Assembly (NCBI GenBank): GCA_028015205.1 | Contig: CM051516.1 | Coordinates: 47,992,230 to 48,056,229, forward strand | Source of the DNA: Mytilisepta virgata | Lineage: Eukaryota > Mollusca > Bivalvia > Mytilida > Mytilidae | DNA: 64,000 nt | Direction: 5' to 3' | Part shown: positions 36,101 through 47,700 of the stretch, one piece after another | Numbering within the stretch: position 1 is the stretch's first letter | Layout of the letters: each line of letters opens with the position of its first letter | Translations under genes and position numbers: made by a program | Notes under the pieces: generated by a model | Told to the model about the DNA's origin: nothing | Database searches by the model: none | Seen by the model: the letters and a program-made list of their open reading frames with translations, nothing else

Positions 36101-39100
36101 CGAATACATCTTCTGTTCTTTCCAGACCACATATCTGTAAAATAGAAATATACAAAAATACATGTCCATTAAACCTAAAAGTACTTTGAAAATTATTAAA
36201 ATTATAAAACATTAAATTATCAATGTCACAAAGACGTAAACAAAACTTAAATCCAGCAAATTGCTGCACTTTTCAAAAGATCTAGCATTAGCGTCTTTAA
36301 GATTTTTCAAATCAATTGGGTACTTGAACTATAATGAGTCAATAATTGACAAATACATAAAATATGCATATACTATACATCAAAATCTATACCATAGAAT
36401 ATTTATAATTACCATTGAGAGAGAATCACCCGTTTATATACAAGTATTTGGATACTAGTTCGTGTAGTTCACGTCTTACTATAATTACCAAAAAGTTATA
36501 GTTTGTTCAAGTTAAGAAGTATTTTTGTCGTCACACCTCTATCCATAGATTTTATCATTTGAATCTGCTCTTCAACGTTATTGTTTCATAAATCGACGAA
36601 ATATAAATACATTTTGCATCAAAATTGGTTTCATAGAACACGTAGAACAGATTGGATCAAAGACCTTGAACTGATTCAATTCATCCAGTTCGAGAATATT
36701 GGATAAAAAATGATATATCAATAATAGAAGCTTGAAAAAAAGTTGTCTATGCCTTCTCCTCAACATGTACACGCCAATAAATATCGAAAAAAAAAATACC
36801 GAAGCGACAAGAGGGAGAAAGGTAAAAAAATTCGAAGTCCAAGAAAACACAAAAATCAGGAGAATGGAACACAAAAAAACATCACAAAGATACATGCATA
36901 ATTAAAAGAATAAAAAAAAACTGTGTTATATACTAAAGGACTAAAGACAGCACAGAAACTAAAGCACTAGCAATGTGAACTCTTTAAAAAAAAAAAAAAA
37001 AAACCCCAAAAAAAAAACAAACAAACAAACCGGGAGAAACACCAGGTGCTCCGGTTTTGTATCAATAATAATTCCACCACATCTCTTCTTTCATATTACA
37101 AAAAAAGTCTCAAGATATCATACAAGCATGCCCTGTAATATCTGTTTGGTCGATACCGATGTATATTTTACACAATCTTACCATGTCCAGTATATTCCAA
37201 TTTTTGGCGAGAAAGTCTATTACTTTTAAACCAATCACATACCGCTGGAAACACTTGCATGTGAATTTTGAAATGGTATATTAATCATTTCCAAAAATGT
37301 GTTAAATATATATATTTAGACATACCTCGCCAATATCACATTGCTTTACATGATTACAAAATCTGGCATGGTTTATTTCTGGACAATCAAAACATGTCAG
37401 TCCTAAAAATTAAAGCCAATAAATTCTTCTTGCAAATAAATTTGCGAAAAGATAGTATAAAGAATAAACTTGAAATTTTACACTTTGGTATTACCATTGT
37501 ATTATTATAAATCATTGCGACTTTAAAATGAAGAATAGCAATAAAGATACTGTTCTATTGTTTGAGCTTTTGTCACCTGGATTTTGTGTCAATTATTTTT
37601 ACGCCATATGTATCCTTTCTAACACTTTATAAATGACCCAGTTAACTAAAATTTTCACGCGTGTTGTATTACTGGTTTTTAAGCAACACATGTAAAGTGT
37701 TCTTGAAATCAAAACCTCATATAAACTTCCCTTATATAGTAATTTCTTAATGTTTACTGGTTTACTGTCACCTTTCACCGTCGTAGTTTTGGTATAACAC
37801 GTTGCAAAGTTTTCTAGTTAGAAGACTTAATAAAATGATATACTCTGATGCTCGTTACAAAGTTTAAACGCACATTAATAAATTGCCCTATGGTTTATAT
37901 TGCATAAAGGTTTCAATTATTTTCATAAAAAATTTCAATATCGTTAACATAAATGTCAAATTGGGCATAAAATCAACTTCTTAATGTTTAGCATATGGCT
38001 TTGAAATTAAACGTCATGCCACTGACGTTTGGTGGATTAAAGCAAAAAAAAAATATACGCCGCGGATGCCAAACTAAGTCATAAATTTGGGTAGTACAAT
38101 AAAAAATCAAATAGTATCAGGATCTCTTCATCTTGCCAAAGGAAGATGGAAATGCATATAGGAATTCATTTGAATAATTCTTTATAGATATTAATTATAA
38201 GAATCATTTGAATCAACAAAAAACTAAAACTAATACTACATGTATTAATTAGAAATTTTTATGTAGTCTTGTAAACTGTAATCTATAATTATTTCACACA
38301 GGTACCATTATTCTTAACGGTTGCAGTACACTTACCCTTCAATGAAATTCCAACAAATGTGTAATATATTCGGATCGAAAAAACCTTCGACAATAAAACT
38401 TTTTTAAGGTGTTCGTGTCACTGCTTGTTTATTTCTAGTCTTCCCGTATTTGATAATCTATGATACAAATTTTTAATGCAGATGTGGCCATTTCGTCAAT
38501 TTATGACTGATCAGTTGCGCTCAAGGCCTAAAATGTTGAAAACAATAACAATCCCATAGAAGAAAAATTTTTAAAATGTCAAAATAACCAAAATAGTAAA
38601 GCCATTAGGCAACAAGGAAGCTACTCCTGATAATTAGTTTTCAGAAATTTAACAATTTGAGGTATTAATTTCGGGCTAATTCTAAGGAATGATCGCAGAT
38701 AACTAGAACGAAAAGGTTAAGAAGTTAGGTAACAAAAATATGTTTGGCTCAAACGTATTTTCGTACAAAGCCTGTATTATGTCCGAGTTAGTCGTATTGG
38801 GTCGAGGTCAACTGTATAGAACTAAGGCAACGCCGAGAGCCTTTACAGATGATCGAGATCCAATACAACTGTACGAGGACATAATACAAGCTTAACATAA
38901 AAATACCCATTTTATGACACCTTTATTAACTAATAACTTAAAATTACAGTACTTATATTAACCAATGACTTAAAAATACATTATAAATTGTCTATTAATA
39001 CAATCCCATGTGTCTGAAATGGGTCATTAATACAGGTTTTATACAGAAAAACCGGAACTGGTATTAATACTATATTAATGACCAGTTCCGGTTTTGTATT

Positions 39101-41949
39101 AACTGGACAGTTTTAACTGTATTTCAACACATTATTTAATAAAATTTGGTCTAAATGTGAATATAAATCGTAACACTCTATTTTTTTTTAGAAACGTTCG
39201 TTTTCAATTTTTGCTCTTTATAAGTTATTATTGAAAAACATTATAAAATATCTTACCTGTTACAAAACTTTTATTTGACAGAAGTATTACATAAATTAAG
39301 ATTTGAATACCTGCAAAATAAGATTTAATTTAATACACTCTTGTGTAAATATTTCTACCCCGGTTATTAGATAGATGCTGTAGCTTTCTACAGGTATTCT
39401 AAGCATTGTACAAAAAACAATCAGTTTTTCAACAAGAACTTAAATCATAAAGTTCGGTAATAAAACTAAGTATTCTACATGAAAAAAGGTGTGATTTGAA
39501 AGTAATGTTTTCAATTTGAATGACAAAAAAAACCTTAATAATACATTTTTTTTATCAACAAATCAGATGCTAAGTATGAAAAGTAATGTTATGGGTTAAG
39601 AGGCATTGAGACATATCGGAGCTATGTCTTCGTCCGGTCTTTAACAAGAAACAACAATCCCCAGTACCATACAAGCACCACCCCCCGTAAATAACGGTAT
39701 TAAAAAATTAGCAATTAAAGACCAAACCAACTAATCATTTCTGTAACTGATTTTTTCTTGAAACTCAACATATTCGTTCTTGGTGGTTTTTTGAACGATA
39801 TTAGCGAATAAAAAAGATAGGTCACCGAATTCGTTTCGTTGCTATAGTACCGCAAAAAATGCTTACATTCAGCCAGATGGGCCAATTTTTACTGCATATT
39901 CTATTGAATTTTGAAAAATCTGTAATTGATTTTTTTCTTAAATTTTTATACTGTGTTTAGTTATTCATTGTTGTCAGAATAAGACCAAAAAAATGATAGG
40001 TCACCCACTTCATAAGAAAAATAAAACGGATTTAACGTCTAAAAAATGACATATTCAGCTACGCCAAGCTTAGTTTTGTTTTTTTCAATAAACATGATGT
40101 CACAATAAGCAAAAAAGAACTTTCCCTTCAAGTCACCGTGTCGCCGGCGATGTACATAGTGTAAGCCTCGTTCAAACCAATTTTGTTATTGGTTGGAATG
40201 ATATGGTAAAATATTTTTGATCTTGTTGCTGCGCTTATCATTTGTAGATGCTTCAAAACTAACCTAAGAGTTCGAGTTCGTGCCTCAGTTAATGAGTTCC
40301 AGTAAAAGTCGAGTTCGGGTTATATTTCGAATTTTGATTCGAATTTTCCAGTTCTAAAGCCAAACTTTAATTTGCAATCATTCAAGTGTTAACTAGAAGG
40401 TCACAGCAATCAAACAAAACAAATAAACATAGGTTTGTCGAAGTCATCGAGAACCAAACTTAGATCATATCTCGCAGAATCAATCCAGGGAGTGGTTTCA
40501 TTTGCGAATATTTGCGACATTTTATTTTGACAAAAAGGAAATTTATAGTGTTTGCAAGAAAGCCAAGAATATTTTGCCAATTTTTATGTCTTTGTTGCAT
40601 AACTAGCTTCTGTGCTGGAAAAAGTTTGTCAACATCTATGCTAGGAACTGTCCGGAACGTTTTGTTATAAAACCATTACATTGAAGGAAAACAAGAACCC
40701 TAAAACTACAACACAATACCGATATTAATGTCCGTGTATTGCCATTTCGACAGTTATAGTTATTTACTGCTAATTTAAAAAAAACAAAACCTTTCAGTGC
40801 CAACGCCAAGGTACCAGCTACTAGACATATCATAATTGCAGGAAATGTAACTATGGCCATTATGCCTTATCAATGTAGGTTACATCGAAAAAAAAGAAAG
40901 TTAACATCAGAAACTGTGAATAGCCATACTAGATTCTGGTACTACCGATAGTCAGACAATTTGTTACGGCTCAAACATAAGTCTTACGCATCACTCCAAT
41001 CCAGTGGGTAAGTTCCGACAACTATGACATTTGAAAATACGAATAAAAATGACCATGGGCCACTCTGTGTCTATTCTACGATGTCAGTAAAATTCAGTTT
41101 CTCCCCACACCAATTACAACCCCTCATAAGTTCCTGTGTCAGTAGCTTTGGTTCTATTATTCTTCTTTCCCCTTCTTCCCATATTTTGCTTGCATCTTGA
41201 GTTTCTTGTAGATAATAAAACTCTGTTTTCCTCCTTTTAACTTCAGACATTCGCTCTCGGCAGTCTTTTCGGCGCTTCCTTTCACTAGTTTTAATGAAAC
41301 GCCCTTTAGCTTTTCAAAAATAACGCGAATGTGAAACACCGTTTCGCGGATTTTCTATGAACGTCATAGACGTCTTATGGAACAATACTAATGCGCTGAG
41401 ATGTGCGTATAAACAATAGTTGGTTCGGTCTTTAAAGCAACTACAACAGTATACAATAGACATACAAAAATGACAGATATACAGATTGACGTAAGTTGAA
41501 ATAGTGAGTTTTTCCAGTGTATTTGAATTATCTTTACAAGTGCTGTTTAATATATTGTCCTTTGATGTTGTTGGTTCTATCTACGCTGTTATTATGGTTT
41601 GAATCCACAATGAATTGGTGTATTGTTTCCGATTTCATCCTTATCGACCTTGTGAACTGTTGGTAAGATATAAACAATTTTGTTGAAATGTGTACAATAT
41701 CAAAATTTGTATCAGGTATGATTCTTTAGTTTTGTGTGGTTAACAATGTCTGAATGTCTAGTTCAATGTAATATTTCAGTATTAGAAAAATAATTAAAAG
41801 TAATATAATATTATAACTACAATAGTCATGATAGTCTGCATCACAAATCTTAATTCTACTCTGACAATTTCATCTTCTGAAATACGACAAATACATGAAA
41901 TGAATAACTCTATTGTGATTTGTACCTTACCATACATCTCCTTAAACAT
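30186..41949 (-). CDS. gene A: secreted LU-LU-EGF-IgGFc-binding protein (10 coding exons)
   Basis: Coding exons in transcript order: 41949-41931, 39310-39257, 37402-37326, 36134-36063, 35800-35710, 35304-35213, 33802-33734, 32772-32598, 32031-31918, 31420-30186. They total 1998 nt (665 aa plus stop), every junction is in frame, and all sites are GT/AG. Order: signal peptide ('IQILIYVILLSNKSF'), LU1, LU2, Thr-rich linker, EGF, then a C-terminal IgGFc-binding domain of about 410 aa ending 'GYPAGIAF'. There is no transmembrane segment after the signal, so secretion is predicted. The start ATG (41949) has an in-frame TAA 9 nt upstream. IgGFc-binding domains occur in mucin-like and lectin-like secreted proteins; the ligand here is unknown. 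Paralogue: gene B. A SINE sits in the intron between 33802 and 32772-side exons at 33315-33664. Confidence 0.8.
31918..32031 (-). CDS. gene A exon 9: EGF-like domain
   Basis: 114-nt exon, phase 1-1, between acceptor 'tattttttttag' and donor ACAG|GTTATT. It encodes 'DICTFQRPCQNNGKCQLSNG' then 'SYICLCSDKNFGKTCQL', with all six EGF cysteines in the C-x5-C-x4/5-C...C-x-C-x8-C layout. No calcium-binding consensus. It has the same length and phase as the gene B EGF exon. Confidence 0.85.
32598..32772 (-). CDS. gene A exon 8: third exon of LU2 plus Thr-rich linker
   Basis: 175 nt, phase 0 in and 1 out, between 'ccgcttttag' and CCCG|GTATGTG. It starts 'VC' and carries the LU-family terminal signature 'CCNGSLCN' (consensus CC-x-x-x-x-CN). 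It continues into a linker ('SRTTPTSAYTTSTIRYTQP') likely to be O-glycosylated. The linker half is homologous to the 3' half of gene B's chimeric exon. Confidence 0.75.
33315..33664 (-). mobile_element. tRNA-derived SINE, family 1 (near complete), intronic in gene A
   Basis: The minus-strand head has 'gaggtctcgtggtagcgtgc' (A-box region) and 'gcgggttcgatccccgg' (near-perfect B box) about 45 bp apart; the body matches 100-430. The tail at 33315-33330 is a degenerate GATG-type simple repeat, as in the copy at the window start. Confidence 0.8.
33734..33802 (-). CDS. gene A exon 7: second exon of LU2
   Basis: 69 nt, phase 0-0, between 'acatttttaaag' and CAT|GTAAGTTAC. It encodes 'MCYLEESNQFGEKYYQGGCK' then 'ENH', the middle of an LU domain (xCYLE...GGC). 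The polypyrimidine tract of its acceptor is poor, but phase and sequence fit exactly. Confidence 0.7.
35213..35304 (-). CDS. gene A exon 6: first exon of LU2
   Basis: 92 nt, phase 1 in and 0 out, between 'ttattttctgtag' and GATGAG|GTATTT. It encodes 'DLVRTRLTCFQCSGLLTDET' then 'CHKVTFCDADE', matching the LU start C-x2-C...C...C. Confidence 0.75.
35710..35800 (-). CDS. gene A exon 5: third exon of LU1
   Basis: 91 nt, phase 0 in and 1 out, between 'gtctccag' and CCAG|GTACAAAC. It encodes 'VCDLPLYDGPTKCYQCCDSD' then 'LCNTNGCGEP'. The 'CCDSDLCN' is a textbook LU/Ly6 C-terminal signature. Confidence 0.82.
36063..36134 (-). CDS. gene A exon 4: second exon of LU1
   Basis: 72 nt, phase 0-0, between 'tctattttacag' and GCG|GTACGTTG. 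It encodes 'ICGLERTEDVFGDVKFRLGC' then 'VKPA'. It aligns with exon 7 of the same gene ('MCYLEE...YYQGGC'). Confidence 0.78.
37326..37402 (-). CDS. gene A exon 3: first exon of LU1
   Basis: 77 nt, phase 1 in and 0 out, between 'taatttttag' and GGCGAG|GTATGTC. It encodes 'LTCFDCPEINHARFCNHVKQ' then 'CDIGE'. Its first half is nearly identical at nucleotide level to the first half of the gene B stub exon (46396-46473). Confidence 0.8.
38770..38891. repeat. fold-back element in gene A intron 2-3
   Basis: 'gcctgtattatgtcc' is inverted at the right end as 'ggacataatacaagc', with further pairing inward ('gtcgtattgg' / 'ccaatacaac'). About 122 bp. Confidence 0.6.
39048..39096. repeat. palindrome
   Basis: 'aaccggaactggtattaat' and 'aatgaccagttccggttt' form a near-perfect hairpin with a short loop, about 160 bp downstream of gene A exon 2 in transcript direction. 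Confidence 0.65.
39257..39310 (-). CDS. gene A exon 2: signal-peptide core
   Basis: 54 nt, phase 1-1, between 'cttattttgcag' and ACAG|GTAAGATA. It encodes 'GIQILIYVILLSNKSFVT', a hydrophobic signal core with no Met of its own. The gene B counterpart is 48661-48714 with the same length and phase. Confidence 0.78.
41071..41250 (-). pseudogene. possible N-terminal fragment of a Mutator-like transposase
   Basis: The frame from the ATG at 41250 to TAG at 41071 encodes a Lys/Glu-rich start and then 'RRIIEPKLLTQELMRGCNWC' and 'GEKLNFTDI'. The pattern 'RI(I/V)(E/D)xxLLxxxLxxGCxxCxxxLxLxxI' resembles the N-terminal part of Mutator-like transposases found in invertebrates. It lies inside gene A intron 1 on the same strand and ends there. 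Identification is from memory and tentative. Confidence 0.35.
41931..41949 (-). CDS. gene A exon 1: start codon exon
   Basis: 'ATGTTTAAGGAGATGTATG' followed by the donor GTAAGGTA. First ATG at 41949; the second in-frame ATG is at 41937 and matches the gene B start. An in-frame TAA lies just upstream. The region above is 5' UTR or promoter; no core promoter element was recognised. Confidence 0.7.
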
Positions 41950-43569
41950 CTTATCTTATCTTTGATCTAGGAGTACAACAAAGGTTATAAATGTAATTGA
42001 GACAAGAAGTCAAGACATGTAGAAGATTTCGAAATGGTTTTAATTGTTATGAAACACACCAAAAAGAATGTATAATTTTTTTTCTTCTCGCAATGGATTT
42101 GAATGTGAGGGTTGGCATATATCCCTTAAAGAACTTCTTATGTTTCATATACGAAGCAAATTGAATGCTATTTGGTTGGATAAATATACATGTGTGTGTG
42201 TGTTTTTTTGTTGGGGGGGGGGGGGGGATGGCACCACACCTTTTGCAGGAGTCTTTTCTATCATTTTAATGTTAATTTGATCAGTACTGTTTCGTTTTGA
42301 AAAGAGTTTATCGATAAATGATAAGTATATCTGTTATTCGGTGAAAGGTCCACGACATGCATAACGAGTACAAAACGCTGTTAACTCTTTTTCAAATCTA
42401 GTATAACATGAATTAGTTTCTCGCGTAATATAACCCAGCATCGGCCTTAATTTATTTTTCAACCAACTGAGATCGCCAACACAAGATATATATCGAAAAA
42501 ATTGTAAAAACCAGAAAGGATGCTTCGGAGGTATAATATTAATGTCTATGGCGGCATGGATTTCATAGCTTTAAAAAGAACAAAAATCTGAATGTTGTTT
42601 TAATCTTAATCAAATCAGTCATTTTCAAAACACACGAAAGCCACAAATAAACAGAATACTGTGTTCAGTAAATTCGAGTGACTGGTAAACATGTTTTACT
42701 CCGTTTTTTAAAACAATTTAAATAACATTGTTTGCATAAGTAAAAACAACGTAAAACAAAGAATAAAGTATATCTGATCAACAAATATATAGGTCGTGCG
42801 ATGTTTGATGATAGAACCTACTCGAAGAATCTTTAGCTCCCGATCAAATACATGCATAACATCCTGGAGATCAATTCGCCTAAACTCATTCCAAAAATTG
42901 TAAGTTTACATCCTTTCAATAGTGTCATTTACTCAGTATTGGAAACATAGAATTACAGGATACAAAATACTGATTTTTGTGTTTTTGTGCTGTCTGTTTA
43001 AAAAAAGGGGAATGTCGACAAGACAACATCTTCAAATTAAGTGGAATTCTTAGTATACAAAAAAGATGCGTATACAAGCATGCGCAAACAATGCATTACT
43101 AGATGTCCATTTTTCATGTATTTAAAAAAAAAAAAAAGAAACGAGATATGGGGTTAATGTCAACGAGACAACAACCCTGAAAAGGAAATAAAAAGTAAAG
43201 TTCAGTACAGCATTCAATGTGGAATGTATAGCAAGCGCTTAGATAGTCTGTCCTTTCATTTAGGTTATTTTGGATTTTTCTCTGGATATTCCTATCTATT
43301 GTTCTTTTTTGAATCGCATATTTATACACAACATGAAGAATAATGTGCTTTCTGTTTGCAGGATTTCTAATTTTCTTAACCCGGAAATATCATGTAAAAT
43401 GTGTACGTGAATATCAACACGCTTTACTTTGAACGGAAAATATTAAAATCCACTAAGATCTATCAATTTTTACACTATGCATGAGATTATAATATTTGTC
43501 TACCAATGAGAGAAATGTCAATTGTCAATCAATTTTCATGTACATGTGATGCTACTGGATATTTCCATT
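41950..43569. other. intergenic region between gene A and gene B
   Basis: Contains gene A 5' flank and gene B 3' flank, with a TG run followed by a G-run at 42190-42230 and an A-run at 43122-43137. No further gene recognised. Confidence 0.5.
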
Positions 43570-44780
43570 TCAATTTGTTAAAGCCATTCCTGCTGCATAA
43601 CCATAGCCGTCATTTTCTCTTTTCCCATAGACTAATAAGGCAAACGGAACATTGTTGGCATGTTCTGCTATGTGTCTACCGTATGTAATATTAAAGACCA
43701 ATGTAGAATATTCAGTATCTGCCACGGTAACATTTGCTGTTTCATCAGGTATAAGCTTATGTCCGTCAATTGAAAGACCATCCACTTCATCAGACTTAAT
43801 GATAACACTTAGTGTACTTTGATAGTAAAACCCTGGGACATGGAACACATACGACGGAAGATATTGATCAACACCAGGAATGGTCATAAGAAATGCATCG
43901 TTGCTTGGTTTAACTTGATTACCATACAGTTGTAGGAGAACATTTTCGGATGAATCTACTGCAACTACTGTAGGATAATGGAATTCAATAAATTCTTGTG
44001 ATTTAAGAGAAACCGATCTGTTTTGATGTGAAGTGATGAGACGCACTTGAGATTCTGTATGAGCAAAAGCCCTCAGTTTTGCAATATAACCATTTTGTAA
44101 TAGGGGAATGATAAACAACTTGCTGAAATCTTTGACAGGTAGAAGCATTTCAGATATATGACTACATCCTTGTCCCCGTTGTGTTGCGACACAAAGATCA
44201 CCAGAAACAACAGTAACTGGTTGTGAAGATGACACTCGTGTTCCACTTAAATCACCTCCCCATTTGTATGTGACTAAAAATGTATCAAAAGCCGACAGAT
44301 TCAATGTCAAAGTGGTACCATTTTTATACGCCTTGCCGCTATAATTGAAAGTTCCACGAGTTGATCGTAAATCAATAGTTACCTTGGTGCCGTTATAGAC
44401 TGCTCCTATACCAATGTACGTTGGATGAGCCGATACATATGAAGGTACAATGTATTGGTCACCCAGATTTTTCACTGGGAATACAAGAAATCCATCGCTG
44501 GTCCCGAATTCTTCATTCATAGCAATTACCGACACTAAAATGTCACACTGGATGTATATACTTTTCCGACCCTGATCATCCGACAGCTCAAATGTTTGGT
44601 TAAATAAATAACTACTTGTAAAATTTATAGTCACATTTACTCGCATATGAAAATTGTTGAATGGCGATGATACATTACAGGAGCCGTCCGCGTCACGTGA
44701 CATCATAAACAAGATCAGTTTAGTTTCCTGTATTCCAAAATTTTGGAGAAATACAACCATGAAATCTGTCCCTTCCGAAT
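43570..44780 (-). CDS. gene B exon 5: IgGFc-binding domain
   Basis: Acceptor 'tattttttccag' then phase 1 start 'SEGTDFMVVFLQNFGIQ'. The ATG at 44760 is internal (it encodes the M of DFMVV), not the start. About 400 residues, with motifs shared with gene A exon 10 in the same order: 'YIVPSYVSA', 'SGTRVSSSQPVTVVSG', 'SEMLLPVKDF', 'DAFLMTIPGVDQYLPSY'. Stop TGA at 43570. Several N-x-S/T sites. Intact. Confidence 0.88.
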
Positions 44781-47700
44781 CTGGAAAAAATATTTATCAC
44801 ATATTATACAAATGTATATGCAAAAAAAGTTTTGAATTACCTATTAATATTTTAAAAGTTTGAAAGTTACAACAAATTAATGAATGACTAGTAAGAACTG
44901 TAATCAGAAGAGCAACAACAAGATGACCTTGCATATTATTTTAATTACAATTTCCGTCTATTGATGATTTAATCGTCTCGACTGAAGACATCTCATATTC
45001 TAGAAGTAACAAAGTAAGATTTTATATACAAAAAAGCAAAGTCTATATATCGCCTTCAGCGACTTCGTCCCAGGCGAGACAAAAACTGAAGAGTGTTGTA
45101 AAATACTAGTATCTGTTACACGATAAATTATACATGCATAAAGTAGATATCAAGTTACCAGAAAACTGACACATTTCCCCAAAATACCTATCAGGGCATA
45201 AACATACATAGGAACCATTAGCTACTTGACATTTTCCATTATTGTGACAAGGTCTTTGCAGAGTGCAAATATCTGAAAAAGAAAAAAAAACTATTTTAGT
45301 GAGGACTGAAATGAAAAGAATAATAAACAATGGACAGTGATAAAAAATACCGCTTCATAAATACTTTATTGCAGTAAGGAACATTCATAAATAATGTTGA
45401 CTCATTCTTTGAATATTGTCATAAAATTTTAGAACAATATACAATTACGACCCCTGAGTAGGTAGATATCCAAAATAGTCAACCCTTCAGCAGGGTTGAC
45501 CATTTTGGATATCTCCCGACTCATAGGGCCGTAACTGTTTTATTATACCGAACAAATATTTTGTGTATTGAACAGATATATCATGTTAAGGAGGGGTATT
45601 TGCGAAAAATACCAGTCGAGAGAATGTTAAATTTCGCAAGCCGTAAGGCGAGGGAAATTCATTCTCAAGACTGGTATTTTTCGCAAATATCCCTCAAGAA
45701 CATGCTATATCTGTTTAATTACACCGAATGTTAACGTACAAAACGCATTGATGATCGTGACATTACAAGCGTCCAGTCGGATAGAGTATTTTTTGGCAAA
45801 TACCACGGCAGAGAGGGTAAAAACGGCATATTCTTTTTGCATATACCCCGGCGCTGTTTAAAAATGAACGATATTCATTTGATAAAAGTAAATTGGTGAA
45901 AAATACACTGGCTAACAACCAATCAAAACCCAGGATTCTTACATAAGGTGTAATTATATGGGTTATTCACCTGCGGGGAATAATAGGGTTATTCATCGGA
46001 CAAATGAATTTTGTCGAGGTTATTCCTCGGCACCACCGATTATAATGAAATATCTGAATTATTCTATGTCATGTGATCATTTATTAGCCAATAGATTTAT
46101 TTAATTATACTGTAAGGTATAATAAACGCGATTATTTCATTTTTCCCTATTGTTATCTTCTAACACTTGAGCAGCAATACCATCTTCAAGATATTACATG
46201 TGTTCATTGTACGGTTATACAACCAGTTAATTTTGATTGATCTATTTTTAGTTAATTAAAACGTAACAAGAATATGCTAACGTTATATTATCACGAATCC
46301 TACTTTGTAAAGTAGACCGACACAAGTAGTATTTCTAACGTAGTATCTCATGTAAACACCAAAAAACATTATTTTGACTCTTATTCACCACATACCGGGT
46401 ATAGTATATCTTGTCGCTGCTGTCGTGTTGGGTAAGATAGGTGTTATTTCTGGACAACCGAAACATGTTAACCCTAATAATTAAAACATAAAAGTAAAAA
46501 TATTATGGAAAAGCACTTGTACTAAATACACAAATGATAAATAAACTAAAGGTAAAAATGAAAATACATAGAAAAGTACAAAATTAAAGACCCAAAGGTT
46601 CCGCCAGCTAGCTTAATCATGAGCACAAAAAGAGATGTTACCATTTAAAAGTCTACAAAATGGTTAGTACTGGATACCTTGTCCCATAGGTTTATGTGAC
46701 AGTCACTTCGTTCTGTGAAGAAAGTCAACATGTAATCATATGAATCAACTGTGAAATGTAAAGGCCATAAAGTGAAGACGCTGCTATGTTACTACTGGGA
46801 ATGTGGTAATAGTAGTCACGACCCCGGACATGGTCTTTATATAAAGGAGCATAAATGTGGAAACTGACTACTGTGATATTCTGCACTTTGGTGCACTTGC
46901 TGTCGGGGAAACTACTCTATCGAGACTGCCTTAAGTCAAAAATGCAAACATCAGTTATCCCTCTTTACTTGTATTATGACTAAAATATGACATTATAATA
47001 AATAAAATAAATTCATTTAACTATAGCCAGAGCATGGACTCATTATCATATCAGAAAACGTCGACAAGGCCAAGGTTCAACATCTCTTTTAGTGTTTAGT
47101 ATGGTGACCATAAGAATTACCTACTCAGTATTGTTAACAATTTTTTGGTTTTATTCATCTTTGAGTGTGTATGTTTTTTTACAAAAGTGAAATGAAACAT
47201 CCATGCTTTGGGGGTTAAATTATGTTGCTCTTAAAAATACGATGTTTAAAGAAGCCAAAGTTATTTAATTTGACATACATCTGACCACCGTGTACATACC
47301 AAATAGTATGCCTAAATAGACACCTGGCTTGGTTTATTTTATTTCGGATCTTGTACAAAAATAAACATGAAATCATTTCAAAATTTTATGTAGAAAGTAA
47401 AAGACTTGGCAAGCTTGTATCGTTTTTATTTAAATAACCTTTTATTATTTTATCCGTTAAATTCGCCCCATATAGGTTATTTTACACATTCTGATTCTAT
47501 TATATGAAAGGTGGATTCACAAATGAGAACAGTAGTATTGAATAAAACATGATAAACTTAACAATACGGTCACGAGTGCAATCTATTCATCACGGGGGTA
47601 ACACTCCGGATTTTTGACAGGTGTGCGGAAATTGTCTAAGAAAAGGTACCCGAGTAGATACTAGAATACAAGACAATAATATACCGAAAAAAAGCAATTT

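Noticed and set aside
40636..40860. Signal-peptide-like ORF ('MAIVTFPAIMICLVAGTLAL') as gene A start exon
   Set aside because: The exon at 41931-41949 has a better donor, matches gene B exon 1 and gives a normal-length signal peptide.
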